The position numbers and the translations under genes were made by a program. Below are positions 44,691 to 53,891 of a stretch of DNA of 64,000 nucleotides, piece by piece. Positions within the stretch are counted from its first letter, which is position 1; every line of letters begins with the position of its first letter. The stretch covers positions 1-64,000 of the forward strand of contig NZ_JAPRAT010000009.1 in assembly GCF_026805325.1 (NCBI RefSeq). The letters are read 5' to 3'. The notes beneath the pieces were generated by a model. The model was not told where the DNA came from, ran no database searches, and saw only the letters and a list, made by a program, of their open reading frames with translations. Source of the DNA: Natronobacillus azotifigens (GTDB taxonomy: Bacteria > Bacillota > Bacilli > Bacillales > Amphibacillaceae).

Positions 44691-46631
44691 TTTTAATAAA
44701 CGAAGACCATTCAATATTACGAGAATGGTGCTTCCTTCGTGAGCGATGACACCGAGTGGTAAATTAATTAATTGAAAGAAATTCGATAGGATTAAAACGG
44801 AAATTACACTGACGGAAAAAAATATATTTTGTTTTACAACACGATTCATCTTTTTTGATAATTTCAAAGAATAACTGATTTTTTGAAGTTTGTTTTTAAT
44901 TAAGATGATATCTGCAGTTTCTAAGGCAACATCAGTACCTGCACCCATCGCAATGCCAATATCAGCTGTTGCTAAAGCGGGGGCATCGTTTATGCCATCT
45001 CCTACCATCATAATTTTTCCGTATTGTTTCTTTAAACGTTTAATTTCAGAAACTTTTTTGTCTGGCATGCAACTCGCGACATACGTATCAATGCTTGATT
45101 CTTTTGCAATCGCTTGAGCGGTTGTCTCGTTATCCCCGGTCAACATAATGGTTCTGATTCCTTCATCCTTAAATTGTTGGATTGCTTTCATTGTATCTGA
45201 CCGAATGGAATCCTTTAGCGCTAGTAAGGCAACTACTTCTTCATTTTTTGTAACATATACAAGTGTTTTGGCTTCCATTGCTAAACGGTTCGCTTCCGCT
45301 TGATACCAGTATGTCTGATGAGTGTTTTCCTGTAAAAATTTATTATTTCCGACAGTCCATTTATCCTCTCCTATGGTTGCGCTAATCCCTTTTCCAGTTT
45401 CTTCTTCCATTGTATTCACGGCTTTTGTAAGCACATTATTTTTTTTGGCATAAGCAACAATCGCCTCCGCAAGAGGGTGAGAAGATCCTTTTTCAATCGA
45501 TGCAATGACACGTAAAATAGCAGTTTCTTCTTCTTGATTTAGAACAATAAAATCCGTTACTTCTGGAGTTCCATTTGTTAATGTTCCGGTTTTGTCAAAA
45601 GCAATCGCTTTGATGCTACTTAGGTTTTCTACATGTTCACCACTTTTAAATAGAATACCGTTTCTGGCGCCTTTTGAAATGGCTGATAACGTTGCTGGTG
45701 AAATCGATGCTACCAAAGCACATGGTGATGCTACTACTAGTAAAATCATCGCATGATAAATCGTATCTGACCAACTCCAATGAAATAGAAAGGGTGGGAG
45801 CAACAGCATGAGTATTACGAATAACAATACTACTTTTACATATACTGCTTCGAAACGCTCGATAAATAATTGGGCATGTGATTTTTCATTTTGCGCCGTT
45901 TGTACAAGTTTCATTATTTTTTGGACAAAAGAGTCTTTTGTTTCTTTCGTTACTTTTACTGTTAAACTGCCATTTCGATTCATTGTGCCCGTATAAACCT
46001 CTGTGTCGGCTAGTTTTGAAACAGGTAAAGATTCGCCAGTTAAAGCACTTTCATCAACAGATGATTTTCCATGTACAACGATGCCGTCAGCGGGGATGCG
46101 CTCCCCTGGTTTGATTAAAATGAAATCACCAATCATTAATTCATCAACTAACACGTTTTCTTCTTTGTTATTTTTTACCCGCAGAGCGGTTTCGGGTTGT
46201 AAATGAATAAGAGCAGACAATTCTTTTTCACTTTTTTGCATCGTATAGGTTTCAAGTGCACCTGATAGGGCGAAAATGAAAATAAGCACAGCACCTTCTG
46301 ACCAATATCCGATCGAAGCAGATCCAATTGCGGCGAAAATCATCAACAACTCAACATTTAGTTGCTTTGTTTTTATCGTGGCTAATACTCCTTCTTTTGC
46401 TTTTGCATAGCCGCCAATAACAAACGCGATCATATGGATGGTGGCCCATCCCCAACCTGATGAAGAGAATTGACTTTGAAAGAGCCAGACGAACAATAGA
46501 ATGCCACCACTTAGTAGTGCTGCAATAAGTTCACTGTGTTTGCGAAGGGTTTCGATTTTTCCTAATTCTAATTGATCTAATTGAGAATGATTCTGTTTCT
46601 TATTTGTAATAATTTCAGAATGACAACTCAT
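44688..46631 (-). CDS. pfeT: P1B-type metal-efflux ATPase, PfeT-like, 647 aa
   Basis: A heavy-metal P-type ATPase with DKTGTLT (phosphorylated Asp), TGES, and GDGINDAPAL. The membrane metal motif is SPC (VVASPCALV) instead of CPC, which marks the P1B-4 group; PfeT (YkvW/ZosA) of B. subtilis, a ferrous-iron exporter under PerR, is its best-known member. There is no N-terminal metal-binding domain. A PerR-box-like site lies 101 bases upstream. Its role would be to pump Fe(II) out under peroxide or iron stress. The start follows TAAGGAGG. Confidence 0.85.
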   Translation of the reverse strand: MSCHSEIITNKKQNHSQLDQLELGKIETLRKHSELIAALLSGGILLFVWLFQSQFSSSGWGWATIHMIAFVIGGYAKAKEGVLATIKTKQLNVELLMIFAAIGSASIGYWSEGAVLIFIFALSGALETYTMQKSEKELSALIHLQPETALRVKNNKEENVLVDELMIGDFILIKPGERIPADGIVVHGKSSVDESALTGESLPVSKLADTEVYTGTMNRNGSLTVKVTKETKDSFVQKIMKLVQTAQNEKSHAQLFIERFEAVYVKVVLLFVILMLLLPPFLFHWSWSDTIYHAMILLVVASPCALVASISPATLSAISKGARNGILFKSGEHVENLSSIKAIAFDKTGTLTNGTPEVTDFIVLNQEEETAILRVIASIEKGSSHPLAEAIVAYAKKNNVLTKAVNTMEEETGKGISATIGEDKWTVGNNKFLQENTHQTYWYQAEANRLAMEAKTLVYVTKNEEVVALLALKDSIRSDTMKAIQQFKDEGIRTIMLTGDNETTAQAIAKESSIDTYVASCMPDKKVSEIKRLKKQYGKIMMVGDGINDAPALATADIGIAMGAGTDVALETADIILIKNKLQKISYSLKLSKKMNRVVKQNIFFSVSVISVLILSNFFQLINLPLGVIAHEGSTILVILNGLRLLK

Positions 46632-46731
46632 TTTTAGCCTCCTTATTTTCTAATTGATAATAGAAATCAGTTGAAAAATGGTTAAAACACTGTTGTTATA
46701 GGTTTTTAAACTTAAAGGTTAATATTTTAGT

Positions 46732-46746
46732 TTAAAATAATTATAA
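46732..46746 (-). promoter_or_regulatory. PerR-box-like operator of the PfeT-like gene
   Basis: On the minus strand the site reads TTATAATTATTTTAA, matching the PerR consensus TTATAATnATTATAA at all but one of the fixed positions. It lies about 100 bases before the gene, where known PerR sites occur. Alternatively, a Fur site. Confidence 0.6.
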
Positions 46747-46866
46747 ATTAATAGTATCATATGAATTATTATTAGTAAATGTTAAAATATCCATAAGGAA
46801 AAATGATAATATGAACTTTTATTGTGATACAGAGTGTTTATTTTTTTAGAACAGATTTCAAATTAC

Positions 46867-46895
46867 TTGATTTAATAAAGGTAAACTGTTATATT
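46867..46895 (+). promoter_or_regulatory. probable promoter of the amino-acid importer genes
   Basis: TTGATT (46867-46872) and TATATT (46890-46895) are separated by 17 bases, about 40 bases before the binding-protein gene. Confidence 0.5.
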
Positions 46896-46938
46896 TCTAT
46901 TAGAAAAAATATTAGAACAATAAAGTGGGGGGATTTAG

Positions 46939-47838
46939 ATGTTAAAGAAAATTTTATTTATGCTACTATTTGCGGGTGTTTTTATAATTAGTGCCTGCGG
47001 AACAGCTGATACTCAAGAAGAACAAGAATTAGGTGAAGAAAATGTTGTCCAGTCCGATGAAGAAGAAAATGCAGATGGATCAGATTTATGGAGTGAAATC
47101 GAGGAGTCTGGTGAGATTACGGCTGCCACATCAGGTACATTGATTGCTGCTTCTTATTATAATGACGATGATGAACTAACTGGATATGATGTAGAAGTGA
47201 TGAAGGAAATTGCTAACCGTTTAGGAGTAGAGGTTAGTTTTGAAATCATGGGTATCGATAGCATGTTATCTGCAATTAATAGCGGTAGAGTTGACTTGGC
47301 GGTAAATGATATTGAGATAACAGATGGAAGAAAAGAACAATTTAATTTCTCTGACCCATACAAATATTCGTTTTCAACAATGGTTGTTCGAAAGGATGAT
47401 TATTCTGGTATTCACAGTTTAGAAGATTTAGCAGGTAAGAAAGCCGGTGGGGGAGCGACCACTATTTATAGTCAGATCGCTGAACATTATGGTGCAGAAA
47501 TTGTTACCTATGGAAATGCAAATAATGAAGCGTATTTACGAGATGTTCACAATGGTAATACGGATGTTATCGTAAATGACTATTACTTATCTACGTTTGG
47601 GGTTGGAGCTTTCCCTGACTTTGACATCATGATTCATCCGGAATTACAGTTCCATCCGACACAACAAGGAGTAATCATGCCAAAAGGTGAAGACAGACTA
47701 ACAGAGATAATTAATCAAACGTTAGCTGAAATGCGTGAAGATGGTACGTTATCGGAACTTGCTACAAGATTTTATGGGGAAGATGCATCTGAACCATTTG
47801 AAGGGGAAATTGAAGAAATCACAGATCTTGATTTGTAA
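46939..47838 (+). CDS. amino-acid ABC transporter substrate-binding lipoprotein, 299 aa
   Basis: The signal peptide ends in SAC with Cys20 as the lipid anchor, followed by an acidic linker of about 30 residues. The mature part is a type-3 (polar amino acid) binding protein: GTLIAASYYND, LTGYDVEVMKEIANRLGV, and IMGIDSMLSAINSGRVD, then VNDIEITDGRKEQF. Cystine- or polar-amino-acid uptake is the likely role. The permease gene follows at 18 bases. No ATPase gene is present. Confidence 0.85.
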   Translation: MLKKILFMLLFAGVFIISACGTADTQEEQELGEENVVQSDEEENADGSDLWSEIEESGEITAATSGTLIAASYYNDDDELTGYDVEVMKEIANRLGVEVSFEIMGIDSMLSAINSGRVDLAVNDIEITDGRKEQFNFSDPYKYSFSTMVVRKDDYSGIHSLEDLAGKKAGGGATTIYSQIAEHYGAEIVTYGNANNEAYLRDVHNGNTDVIVNDYYLSTFGVGAFPDFDIMIHPELQFHPTQQGVIMPKGEDRLTEIINQTLAEMREDGTLSELATRFYGEDASEPFEGEIEEITDLDL

Positions 47839-47856
47839 AAAAAGGGGAGAGTGTGT

Positions 47857-48522
47857 ATGCTGGGCTTTTTTGATGTTGAACTAGCGATCGAGAACCTACC
47901 ATTAATTTTAACAGGTTTGCCAATGACGATAATGGTATCTTTTCTTGCTATGGGGATTGGTCTTGTCTTAGGGTTACTCATCGCATTAGCAAGGAACGCA
48001 AATTTTCGTCTTTTACGCTGGCCAGCTCGGGTTTATATTTCCTTTATGCGAGGAACACCAATCTTAGTATTTTTATATATTTTATACTTTGGATTACCAT
48101 ACGCCGGAGTTAACTTTTCAGGTTTTCAAGCAGCGGTAATTGGCTTTGGTTTAAATAGTGCAGCATACATCGCAGAAGTGAATCGTTCTTCTTTAAATAG
48201 TGTAGATCATGGTCAATGGGAATCAGCATATTCCTTAGGTTTGTCTTATCGCCAAGCCTTAACAGGAATTATCCTGCCGCAGTCTGCTCGAATTGCTATT
48301 CCTCCATTAACGAATATATTTCTTGATCTTGTCAAAGCAACTTCTTTAGCAGCTGTAATTACTGTGCCTGAATTGTTGCAAAAAGCACAAATTGCAGGGG
48401 GAAGGTCATTTGATATGTTTACGATGTACATTGTTGTGGCATTGATTTACTGGCCATTATGTATTGCAATATCGTATTTTCAAGAGCGATTAGAAAAACG
48501 GTATAGTCGTTATGTTAGTTAA
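47857..48522 (+). CDS. amino-acid ABC transporter permease, 221 aa
   Basis: A five-helix permease of the His/Glu/Gln/Arg type. The EAA-like loop is HGQWESAYSLGLSYRQAL, then ILPQSARIAIPPLTN. The start ATG 47857 has GGGGAGAG upstream; GTG 47851 is less likely. It resembles TcyB. No ATPase gene follows; instead the 3-prime-end element and a 24-bp hairpin begin at the stop. The importer must use an ATPase from elsewhere in the genome. Confidence 0.88.
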   Translation: MLGFFDVELAIENLPLILTGLPMTIMVSFLAMGIGLVLGLLIALARNANFRLLRWPARVYISFMRGTPILVFLYILYFGLPYAGVNFSGFQAAVIGFGLNSAAYIAEVNRSSLNSVDHGQWESAYSLGLSYRQALTGIILPQSARIAIPPLTNIFLDLVKATSLAAVITVPELLQKAQIAGGRSFDMFTMYIVVALIYWPLCIAISYFQERLEKRYSRYVS

Positions 48523-48529
48523 GATAAGA

Positions 48530-48641
48530 TAAACTGGGAAAACCACCTGATCCTTTTAAAGAATAATAAGAAGCTATATTTTGTAAAGGCTGATGGTGAT
48601 AAGCTAACACTTGTCATGTCACGCTATTGTGTGACACTTTT
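48530..48641 (+). repeat. 3-prime-end element, copy 2
   Basis: The same element as at 44,578 in the opposite orientation: AACTGGGAAAACCACCTGATC, then AGAAGCTATATTTTGTAAAG, GCTGATGGTGATAAGC, and CATGTCACG..GTGTGACAC. It starts just after the permease stop and runs in the same direction as that gene. Confidence 0.8.
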
Positions 48642-48695
48642 CAATAAGTAAAACGACAGATGACCGTTCATGGTCATCTGTCGTTTTACTTATTG
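48642..48695. repeat. perfect 24-bp inverted repeat
   Basis: Bases 48642-48665 are exactly complementary to 48672-48695, with the 6-base loop GTTCAT. It has no T-run on either side, so it is not an ordinary terminator, although it could block transcription. Its downstream flank resembles part of the 3-prime-end element on the other strand (ACCATCAGACC). Confidence 0.85.
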
Positions 48696-48869
48696 GAAAG
48701 CAACCATCAGACCCTACTGTTATAATAGAAAATCTTTTGCATCTATTTAAAGATAAAACAGCTAAAAATATCCCATAAAGCTAATTTTAAAAAATTTTCT
48801 TATCTTATAAAAATTGGCTCTATATTAGTGCTTTTAGAGTTTTAGGTTAACTCCCTTGTTTTTTCTTAA

Positions 48870-50048
48870 CTATCCAAACTGTTGTCTTACACCCGGGTTT
48901 TCATTCTTCAGTGCAAAAGTCACTGCTATGATAAGAAGAAAAATAGCAAGAATATAGAAAAAAGAGGCATTTGGAAAAAGATCAATAAATATCCCACCAA
49001 AATAGGGACCAACAATGCTTCCTAAACTAAAAGAAATCCCACACATAATATTTCCAGCAGGAAGTAATTGTTTTGGCAACAAGTCTGCCATAAATGACAC
49101 TCCTAAAGAATAAAGAGAACCTAACAGCATCCCCGTTGCAGCAAAGGTAATAAATAAGGCGGGAACAGAATGTTCAAATTGCGCACCAATAAAAAAGATG
49201 ATTGTTCCTGCTCCGGTTACAAACGTGAGGATTTTCCTTCGACCAATCTTATCCCCCAAAACCCCTAATGGTACGGTAGTAAGCAAGGTGGCGATAGAAA
49301 AAAACGGGATAACCATTGAGATTAATTCGACATCATGTCCAAGTCGTAATCCATGGATGGGAAAAATACCGTGTAACAGTGCTTCGAGTAATCCATATGT
49401 AAATGGACCTAATAGAGCAATCCAAGCGATCCGGGTTGTTTCAATAAAACGCCCGACCGTTGAGGTTATTTGGATAGTTTGGACTTGCTCATCTGTTTGC
49501 ACATGAGCGTTTCGAACAAACAGCATACCTAACCAGACGAGAAAGCAAAGCGTTGCTGCTATAAGAAATGGCAAACTTTCGTGAATGACAATGAATCTAG
49601 TCATGACAGGTCCAAGTGAAAATCCGAGACTAAAGAAAAGTCCGTATAATGCTATCGTGCGCCCTCTCTTTTTCGCATCTGTTGTGGAAGTGATCCACGT
49701 TTGTGTTGCAAAACTAAGCATATGATCACCAATTCCGATTAATAAACGAAGAATAAACCAAAACCAAAGTACTTGCCAAAGTGGAAAAAATATTAACGAT
49801 AAGATAACTAACAACCCACCAGTTAAAATTATTGGTTTATAGCCGAATTTTTGCAAAGGTTTTTCCATAAAAGGAGAGGCAATAAGTACCCCAATATATA
49901 GTCCTGTTGCATGCAACCCATTTACAGATGATGACACACCATTTTGTTCTAAAATAATAGCTAGTAGAGGCAAGAGCATTCCTTGTGCAAACCCAGAAAC
50001 GGTGACAAAACTAATCAGAATCCAGAATCTTATCTTTGATGAGACCAT
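48870..50048 (-). CDS. MFS transporter, 392 aa
   Basis: A twelve-helix major-facilitator carrier. The loop-2/3 region and GDKIGRRKILTFV (loop 8-9, Gly-Asp-x-x-Gly-Arg-Arg) are typical. GLHATGLYIGVLIASP at the N-terminal side and HDVELISMVIPFFS in the second half follow the drug:proton antiporter pattern. The substrate is unknown. It is transcribed alone. There is no sign of a linked regulator. Confidence 0.85.
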   Translation of the reverse strand: MVSSKIRFWILISFVTVSGFAQGMLLPLLAIILEQNGVSSSVNGLHATGLYIGVLIASPFMEKPLQKFGYKPIILTGGLLVILSLIFFPLWQVLWFWFILRLLIGIGDHMLSFATQTWITSTTDAKKRGRTIALYGLFFSLGFSLGPVMTRFIVIHESLPFLIAATLCFLVWLGMLFVRNAHVQTDEQVQTIQITSTVGRFIETTRIAWIALLGPFTYGLLEALLHGIFPIHGLRLGHDVELISMVIPFFSIATLLTTVPLGVLGDKIGRRKILTFVTGAGTIIFFIGAQFEHSVPALFITFAATGMLLGSLYSLGVSFMADLLPKQLLPAGNIMCGISFSLGSIVGPYFGGIFIDLFPNASFFYILAIFLLIIAVTFALKNENPGVRQQFG

Positions 50049-50300
50049 CCCTACAACTCCATCCTAAAAAAATAAAAACAATAAAACTACTGTAGTACTT
50101 ATTTTGTGCAAATTCAAGAAGATACGTTACTTATTCTTACTGTACTATTTGAAACTGTTTGAAGTTTCATATAATCAAAAAGGGGGACTGTGAAATCTTT
50201 AGTCAAGTTAAATTAATGTATTAAAGATAAGTAACACTTTAATACATAATTATCATCAAAAGATAACAAACTATGGGAAAAAGAAAAGGATTGATTCTTA

Positions 50301-51092
50301 ATGAAGAAGCGATTAGTTTTCTGTACCCTTATACTAGGTATTTTGTTCCTTCCCCTCACGTTATCAGCAGAAGAACTGGACTTTACCTTTTTGGATGCGG
50401 AATTACCAAATCATGTCCAATCGATTGAAGACCAGAATACTTTTTTTAACAGACAGAAGGATCAGGAATTTCCCGATCCCCAACCTGTTGTAGAGACTTT
50501 GATAAATTCTACTGATGTAGAGATTGAAAATCCATCTTTGATTGAATTATTAAATGAAACGAAATTTAATTCATCCCGACTTACATTTGGTTATTCAAGC
50601 GAAGTGTATTTAGGGCAGTGGCCGTTAGCATATCATCCTGATGATACGAGTGTTAACTGGCAATACCAAAAAATTAATTCAAATACTTTAGATAATCTGC
50701 AAGGAAACAGAGATTTACGATTGCATTATGATCAGCTTGAGGAAATGCATGTCCAGGGCGGTTTGCAAAATCAGGTAGAATCAACAGATCAAGTCATGGA
50801 TATGATTTTATCAAAAGTGAACAATGATATAGACTTGCCGTTAGGTTATCGCGCGGTATTTGGAAAAAACACGAGAAAAAATACAGATTTCACTGTAGAG
50901 AAAAGTAAAGTTGGAAAATTAGATACCTATGCGGCAGCAGTTAATGCCCAAGGGAAGGTAACGTATGGACAAGTATATCTGAGATCATCAGGTAGAAAAC
51001 AAGAACTAATCGTGAAAAATGTTACCGAGCAATCTGTAAAAGCTTGGATACCGGTACAAGATTATATTACCTTTTCTTTTTCCGATGAATAA
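50301..51092 (+). CDS. yfkD: YfkD family secreted protein, 263 aa
   Basis: The signal peptide (residues 1-23) ends ALTLSAEE-like (LPLTLSAEE). The mature part contains LTFGYSSEVYLGQWPLAYHPD and NWQYQKIN, which I recognise as YfkD. Length is close to the B. subtilis protein. The function is unknown; it is probably secreted or membrane-associated. It is convergent with yfkC, as in B. subtilis gene order. A weak copy of the 3-prime-end element begins right after its stop. Confidence 0.8.
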   Translation: MKKRLVFCTLILGILFLPLTLSAEELDFTFLDAELPNHVQSIEDQNTFFNRQKDQEFPDPQPVVETLINSTDVEIENPSLIELLNETKFNSSRLTFGYSSEVYLGQWPLAYHPDDTSVNWQYQKINSNTLDNLQGNRDLRLHYDQLEEMHVQGGLQNQVESTDQVMDMILSKVNNDIDLPLGYRAVFGKNTRKNTDFTVEKSKVGKLDTYAAAVNAQGKVTYGQVYLRSSGRKQELIVKNVTEQSVKAWIPVQDYITFSFSDE

Positions 51093-51160
51093 ATAAGATA
51101 AACCGGGAAAACAACCCGATCTTTTTTAAAAAATGGGAAGCAATAATTTGTAGTGGGCTT
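51093..51160 (+). repeat. 3-prime-end element, partial copy 3
   Basis: ATAAGATAAACCGGGAAAA, CAACCCGATCTTTTTTAAAA and GAAGCAATAATTTGTAGTGGG match the first half of the copy at 48,523 (TAAGATAAACTGGGAAAAC and onward). It starts at the yfkD stop and runs in the same direction. Confidence 0.55.
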
Positions 51161-51198
51161 TCCAATAAGATAAGAAAAAACAATAGGGGATAGCACTC

Positions 51199-52068
51199 CT
51201 ATTGTTTTTCGCGTGGTTCTGTATGCATTTCAACAAGTTGTTCCGCCATTTTAATTTTGTTATCAAACAAAAGTTGAGCGATAATTCGACGTGCTTGTCG
51301 TGAAGCTGGAAAAAAGACAAGGTCTTCGCATAATCCTGTAATTGTGTATTGGTATCCTTGAAACTGATTATTTAAGGAAGTTATTCCAAAAACAACAAAA
51401 GGTTCAATTGGCTCTCCGCTTAAGTCTTTCTTCAAGTAATCACCCAACTCGCTGTTGAGTTTAACACAGGCTTGTTCAAGAACAGAGAATACCTTATTAG
51501 GATCTTCATGAAAACTAACGGTGACACTTTCAACTACACGCATTTTATTCATATTAAAATTCTCGATTGTTCTTACTTGACCGTTATTAATTGTTACGAG
51601 CGTACCCGACCATTGACGAATTTTGATTACGCGAAAACCAATTTCTTCGACAGTACCTTCGTGTGTGCCGTTCGCATTCACCCAATCTCCTTGCTTCAGT
51701 TGTTTTTCATAAATCAAAAAAATACCAGCAAGTAAATCTTGGATAAGACTTTGAGCACCAAAACCAATGACAATACCCAATACCCCTGCACCGGCGAGCA
51801 TGCTGCCAACTTCAATACCGAATAACCCCAGTGCAAAAAATAAAAAGGCAATGGTAGCTACGTACTTGATAATGGAATTAGTCATCGAGATAAGTGTCGC
51901 TTGTTCCTTTCCATTTACAATCTTAGAGCGTTGAAAGATGGAACGAACAGATTTTTGTAATATAATGGTGAGGGTAAATATGACAACCCCGCCAAGAATA
52001 ATTTGAGTAAAGTTATTTTCTAAAATGTTTTTACCTATTTCTAGAAATCTTTCTAATGTGAATTCCAT
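51199..52068 (-). CDS. yfkC: MscS-family mechanosensitive channel (YfkC-like), 289 aa
   Basis: Three membrane helices at the N-terminus; the pore helix has GAGVLGIVIGFGAQSLIQDL, the Gly/Ala-rich TM3 pattern of MscS. The beta domain follows with LKQGDWVNANGTHEGTVEEI and the C-terminal alpha/beta domain. It opens under membrane tension to release solutes in hypo-osmotic shock. The length and position next to yfkD fit YfkC. Start follows GGAGG. Confidence 0.9.
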   Translation of the reverse strand: MEFTLERFLEIGKNILENNFTQIILGGVVIFTLTIILQKSVRSIFQRSKIVNGKEQATLISMTNSIIKYVATIAFLFFALGLFGIEVGSMLAGAGVLGIVIGFGAQSLIQDLLAGIFLIYEKQLKQGDWVNANGTHEGTVEEIGFRVIKIRQWSGTLVTINNGQVRTIENFNMNKMRVVESVTVSFHEDPNKVFSVLEQACVKLNSELGDYLKKDLSGEPIEPFVVFGITSLNNQFQGYQYTITGLCEDLVFFPASRQARRIIAQLLFDNKIKMAEQLVEMHTEPREKQ

Positions 52069-52267
52069 AAATTAAACCTCCAAAATATCAATCGGTACTT
52101 ATTATAGCATGAAACTAACGTGTTTTCTGGACATTGGCTTATTTTTTTCGTACGATAAGTATGCTGGAGATTTCCTTGGCTATCGTGTAAGGGCAAAAAG
52201 TATCCACTTGCCTATCTAAGGTTTCAAGCATAAAATTCGAAAGTTTCAAGAATAAAGGAGTTATTCA

Positions 52268-52423
52268 ATGGCGCATCAAGACGAGAAAATAACGCAATTA
52301 AAATCACAATTACAAAACTTTCTAGACCATTTGGACGAGTTAGATCCAAGTAAAACATCAGTAGAAGATATCGACCGACTAATACTTATGGTTGAAAACA
52401 TGGAACAAGATTTACCACAGTAA
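52268..52423 (+). CDS. SE1561 family small protein, 51 aa
   Basis: A small acidic protein with LKSQLQNFLDHLDELDPSKT and SVEDIDRLILMVENME. The helix pattern and the DIDRLI motif match the SE1561 family of Bacilli and staphylococci, of unknown function. The start follows AAGGAG. It is closed by a strong terminator. Confidence 0.75.
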   Translation: MAHQDEKITQLKSQLQNFLDHLDELDPSKTSVEDIDRLILMVENMEQDLPQ

Positions 52424-52440
52424 AAACAGAGCTTGCGGAA

Positions 52441-52479
52441 AAAAATCAATCTGCTAAAAATTAGCGATTGATTTTTTTG
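52441..52479 (+). terminator. terminator after the SE1561 gene
   Basis: AAAAATCAATC and GATTGATTTTT pair, with an inner GCTA/TAGC pairing, followed by T. Confidence 0.82.
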
Positions 52480-52534
52480 TATTATCACTTTATTATGGTA
52501 AAGGAATAAAGAGAGAAGGGGGAATAGATAGAAA

Positions 52535-53833
52535 ATGATGGAATGGGTTGCAATTATATCAGTTATTGTTTTATTAACTTTAAGTTTATGTAAAGTTCAC
52601 GTTATTATTTCCATCCTGTTAGCAGGCCTTGTTGCAGGCCTATTGTCTGGTTTAAATCTAACAGAAGCAATGAAGCTAATCGTAGAAGGAATGGGTGGGC
52701 AATCAAATGCTGCACTAAGTTATATCGTTTTAGGAGCCTTTGCTGTTGCGATTTCCTATACAGGGATTACCCACATTCTTGTTCGCTATTTGATTCGTCT
52801 ATTAAAAGAAAAACGAATAACGATTGTATTGGTTATCGCAGCAATCGCATCGTTATCACAAAATGCAGTACCAGTACATATAGCATTTATTCCTATTTTA
52901 ATTCCACCGTTATTAAAATTATTTGATCAAATGAAATTAGATCGAAGAGCGGTTGCTAGCGCGTTAACTTTCGGTTTGAAAGCGCCTTATGTAATGATTC
53001 CAGCTGGATATGGTTTGATATTTCACCAAACCATTCAACGTGCTATGGAGGAAAACGGTACGATTGTTACGCTTAATGAAGTAGCACTGTCCTTGCTTAT
53101 CCCAGGTTTAGGAATGGTGGTTGGTCTACTTATTGCTGTTTTTATAACATATCGGAAACCTCGGATTGCTGCGGTGGTGAGTTATGAAGAACCAACAGAA
53201 GAGGATGAGCTTTCATTTAACTATAAGCATGGATTAACCATTGTCGCTATTCTAGTAGCATTACTTGTTCAAGTGCTTGCAAACAATCTAATCATCGGCG
53301 CTTTATCTGGCTTACTTTTAATGTTTATTTTCTTTGTTGTTCCATTCAAAAAAGGAGATGAAGTAATTACAGAGGGAATTAAGATGATGGGGACAATTGC
53401 ATTTGTCATGTTAATTGCTTCAGGTTTTGGTCACTTGTTACAAGAGACGGGAGCTATCGAAGCATTGATCAATCAGACATCTGCCTTCTTGAATATCCAT
53501 AACGGTCTGATCGCAATTTCTTTATTGTTGGTTGGTTTGTTAATCACGATTGGTATTGGTTCCTCATTCGCGACGGTTCCTATTTTAGCAGCACTATATG
53601 TTCCGATTGGTTTAGCTGCAGGCTTTTCGCCAATGGCGATTGCTGCTTTAATTGGTACTGCAGGAGCACTTGGTGATGCTGGTTCTCCGGCAAGTGATAG
53701 TACACTCGGTCCAACCTCAGGGTTGAACGCAGACGGACAGCACAATCATATCTGGGATACATGTGTACCAACGTTTTTACATTTTAATATTCCGTTACTT
53801 ATCTTCGGCTGGATTGCTGCATTAGTTTTATAA
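52535..53833 (+). CDS. Na+/H+ antiporter-family transporter (YuiF-like), 432 aa
   Basis: A polytopic protein with about eleven helices. GALGDAGSPASDSTLGPTSG in the second half and QNAVPVHIAFIPILIPPLL are the diagnostic motifs of the COG2056/YuiF group of the ion-transporter superfamily. It is annotated either as a sodium-proton antiporter or as an amino-acid (histidine) permease in different Bacilli. I cannot separate these from the sequence. The start ATG 52535 follows AGAAGGGGG. Confidence 0.85.
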   Translation: MMEWVAIISVIVLLTLSLCKVHVIISILLAGLVAGLLSGLNLTEAMKLIVEGMGGQSNAALSYIVLGAFAVAISYTGITHILVRYLIRLLKEKRITIVLVIAAIASLSQNAVPVHIAFIPILIPPLLKLFDQMKLDRRAVASALTFGLKAPYVMIPAGYGLIFHQTIQRAMEENGTIVTLNEVALSLLIPGLGMVVGLLIAVFITYRKPRIAAVVSYEEPTEEDELSFNYKHGLTIVAILVALLVQVLANNLIIGALSGLLLMFIFFVVPFKKGDEVITEGIKMMGTIAFVMLIASGFGHLLQETGAIEALINQTSAFLNIHNGLIAISLLLVGLLITIGIGSSFATVPILAALYVPIGLAAGFSPMAIAALIGTAGALGDAGSPASDSTLGPTSGLNADGQHNHIWDTCVPTFLHFNIPLLIFGWIAALVL

Positions 53834-53891
53834 ATCATGTATAGGTCACCCGTTTTTTCACATATTAAAAAGAAAAAACGGGTGATTTTTT

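Noticed and set aside
53473..53771. Minus-strand frames inside the antiporter-family gene
   Set aside because: They are shadows of the plus-strand gene, with no start signals.
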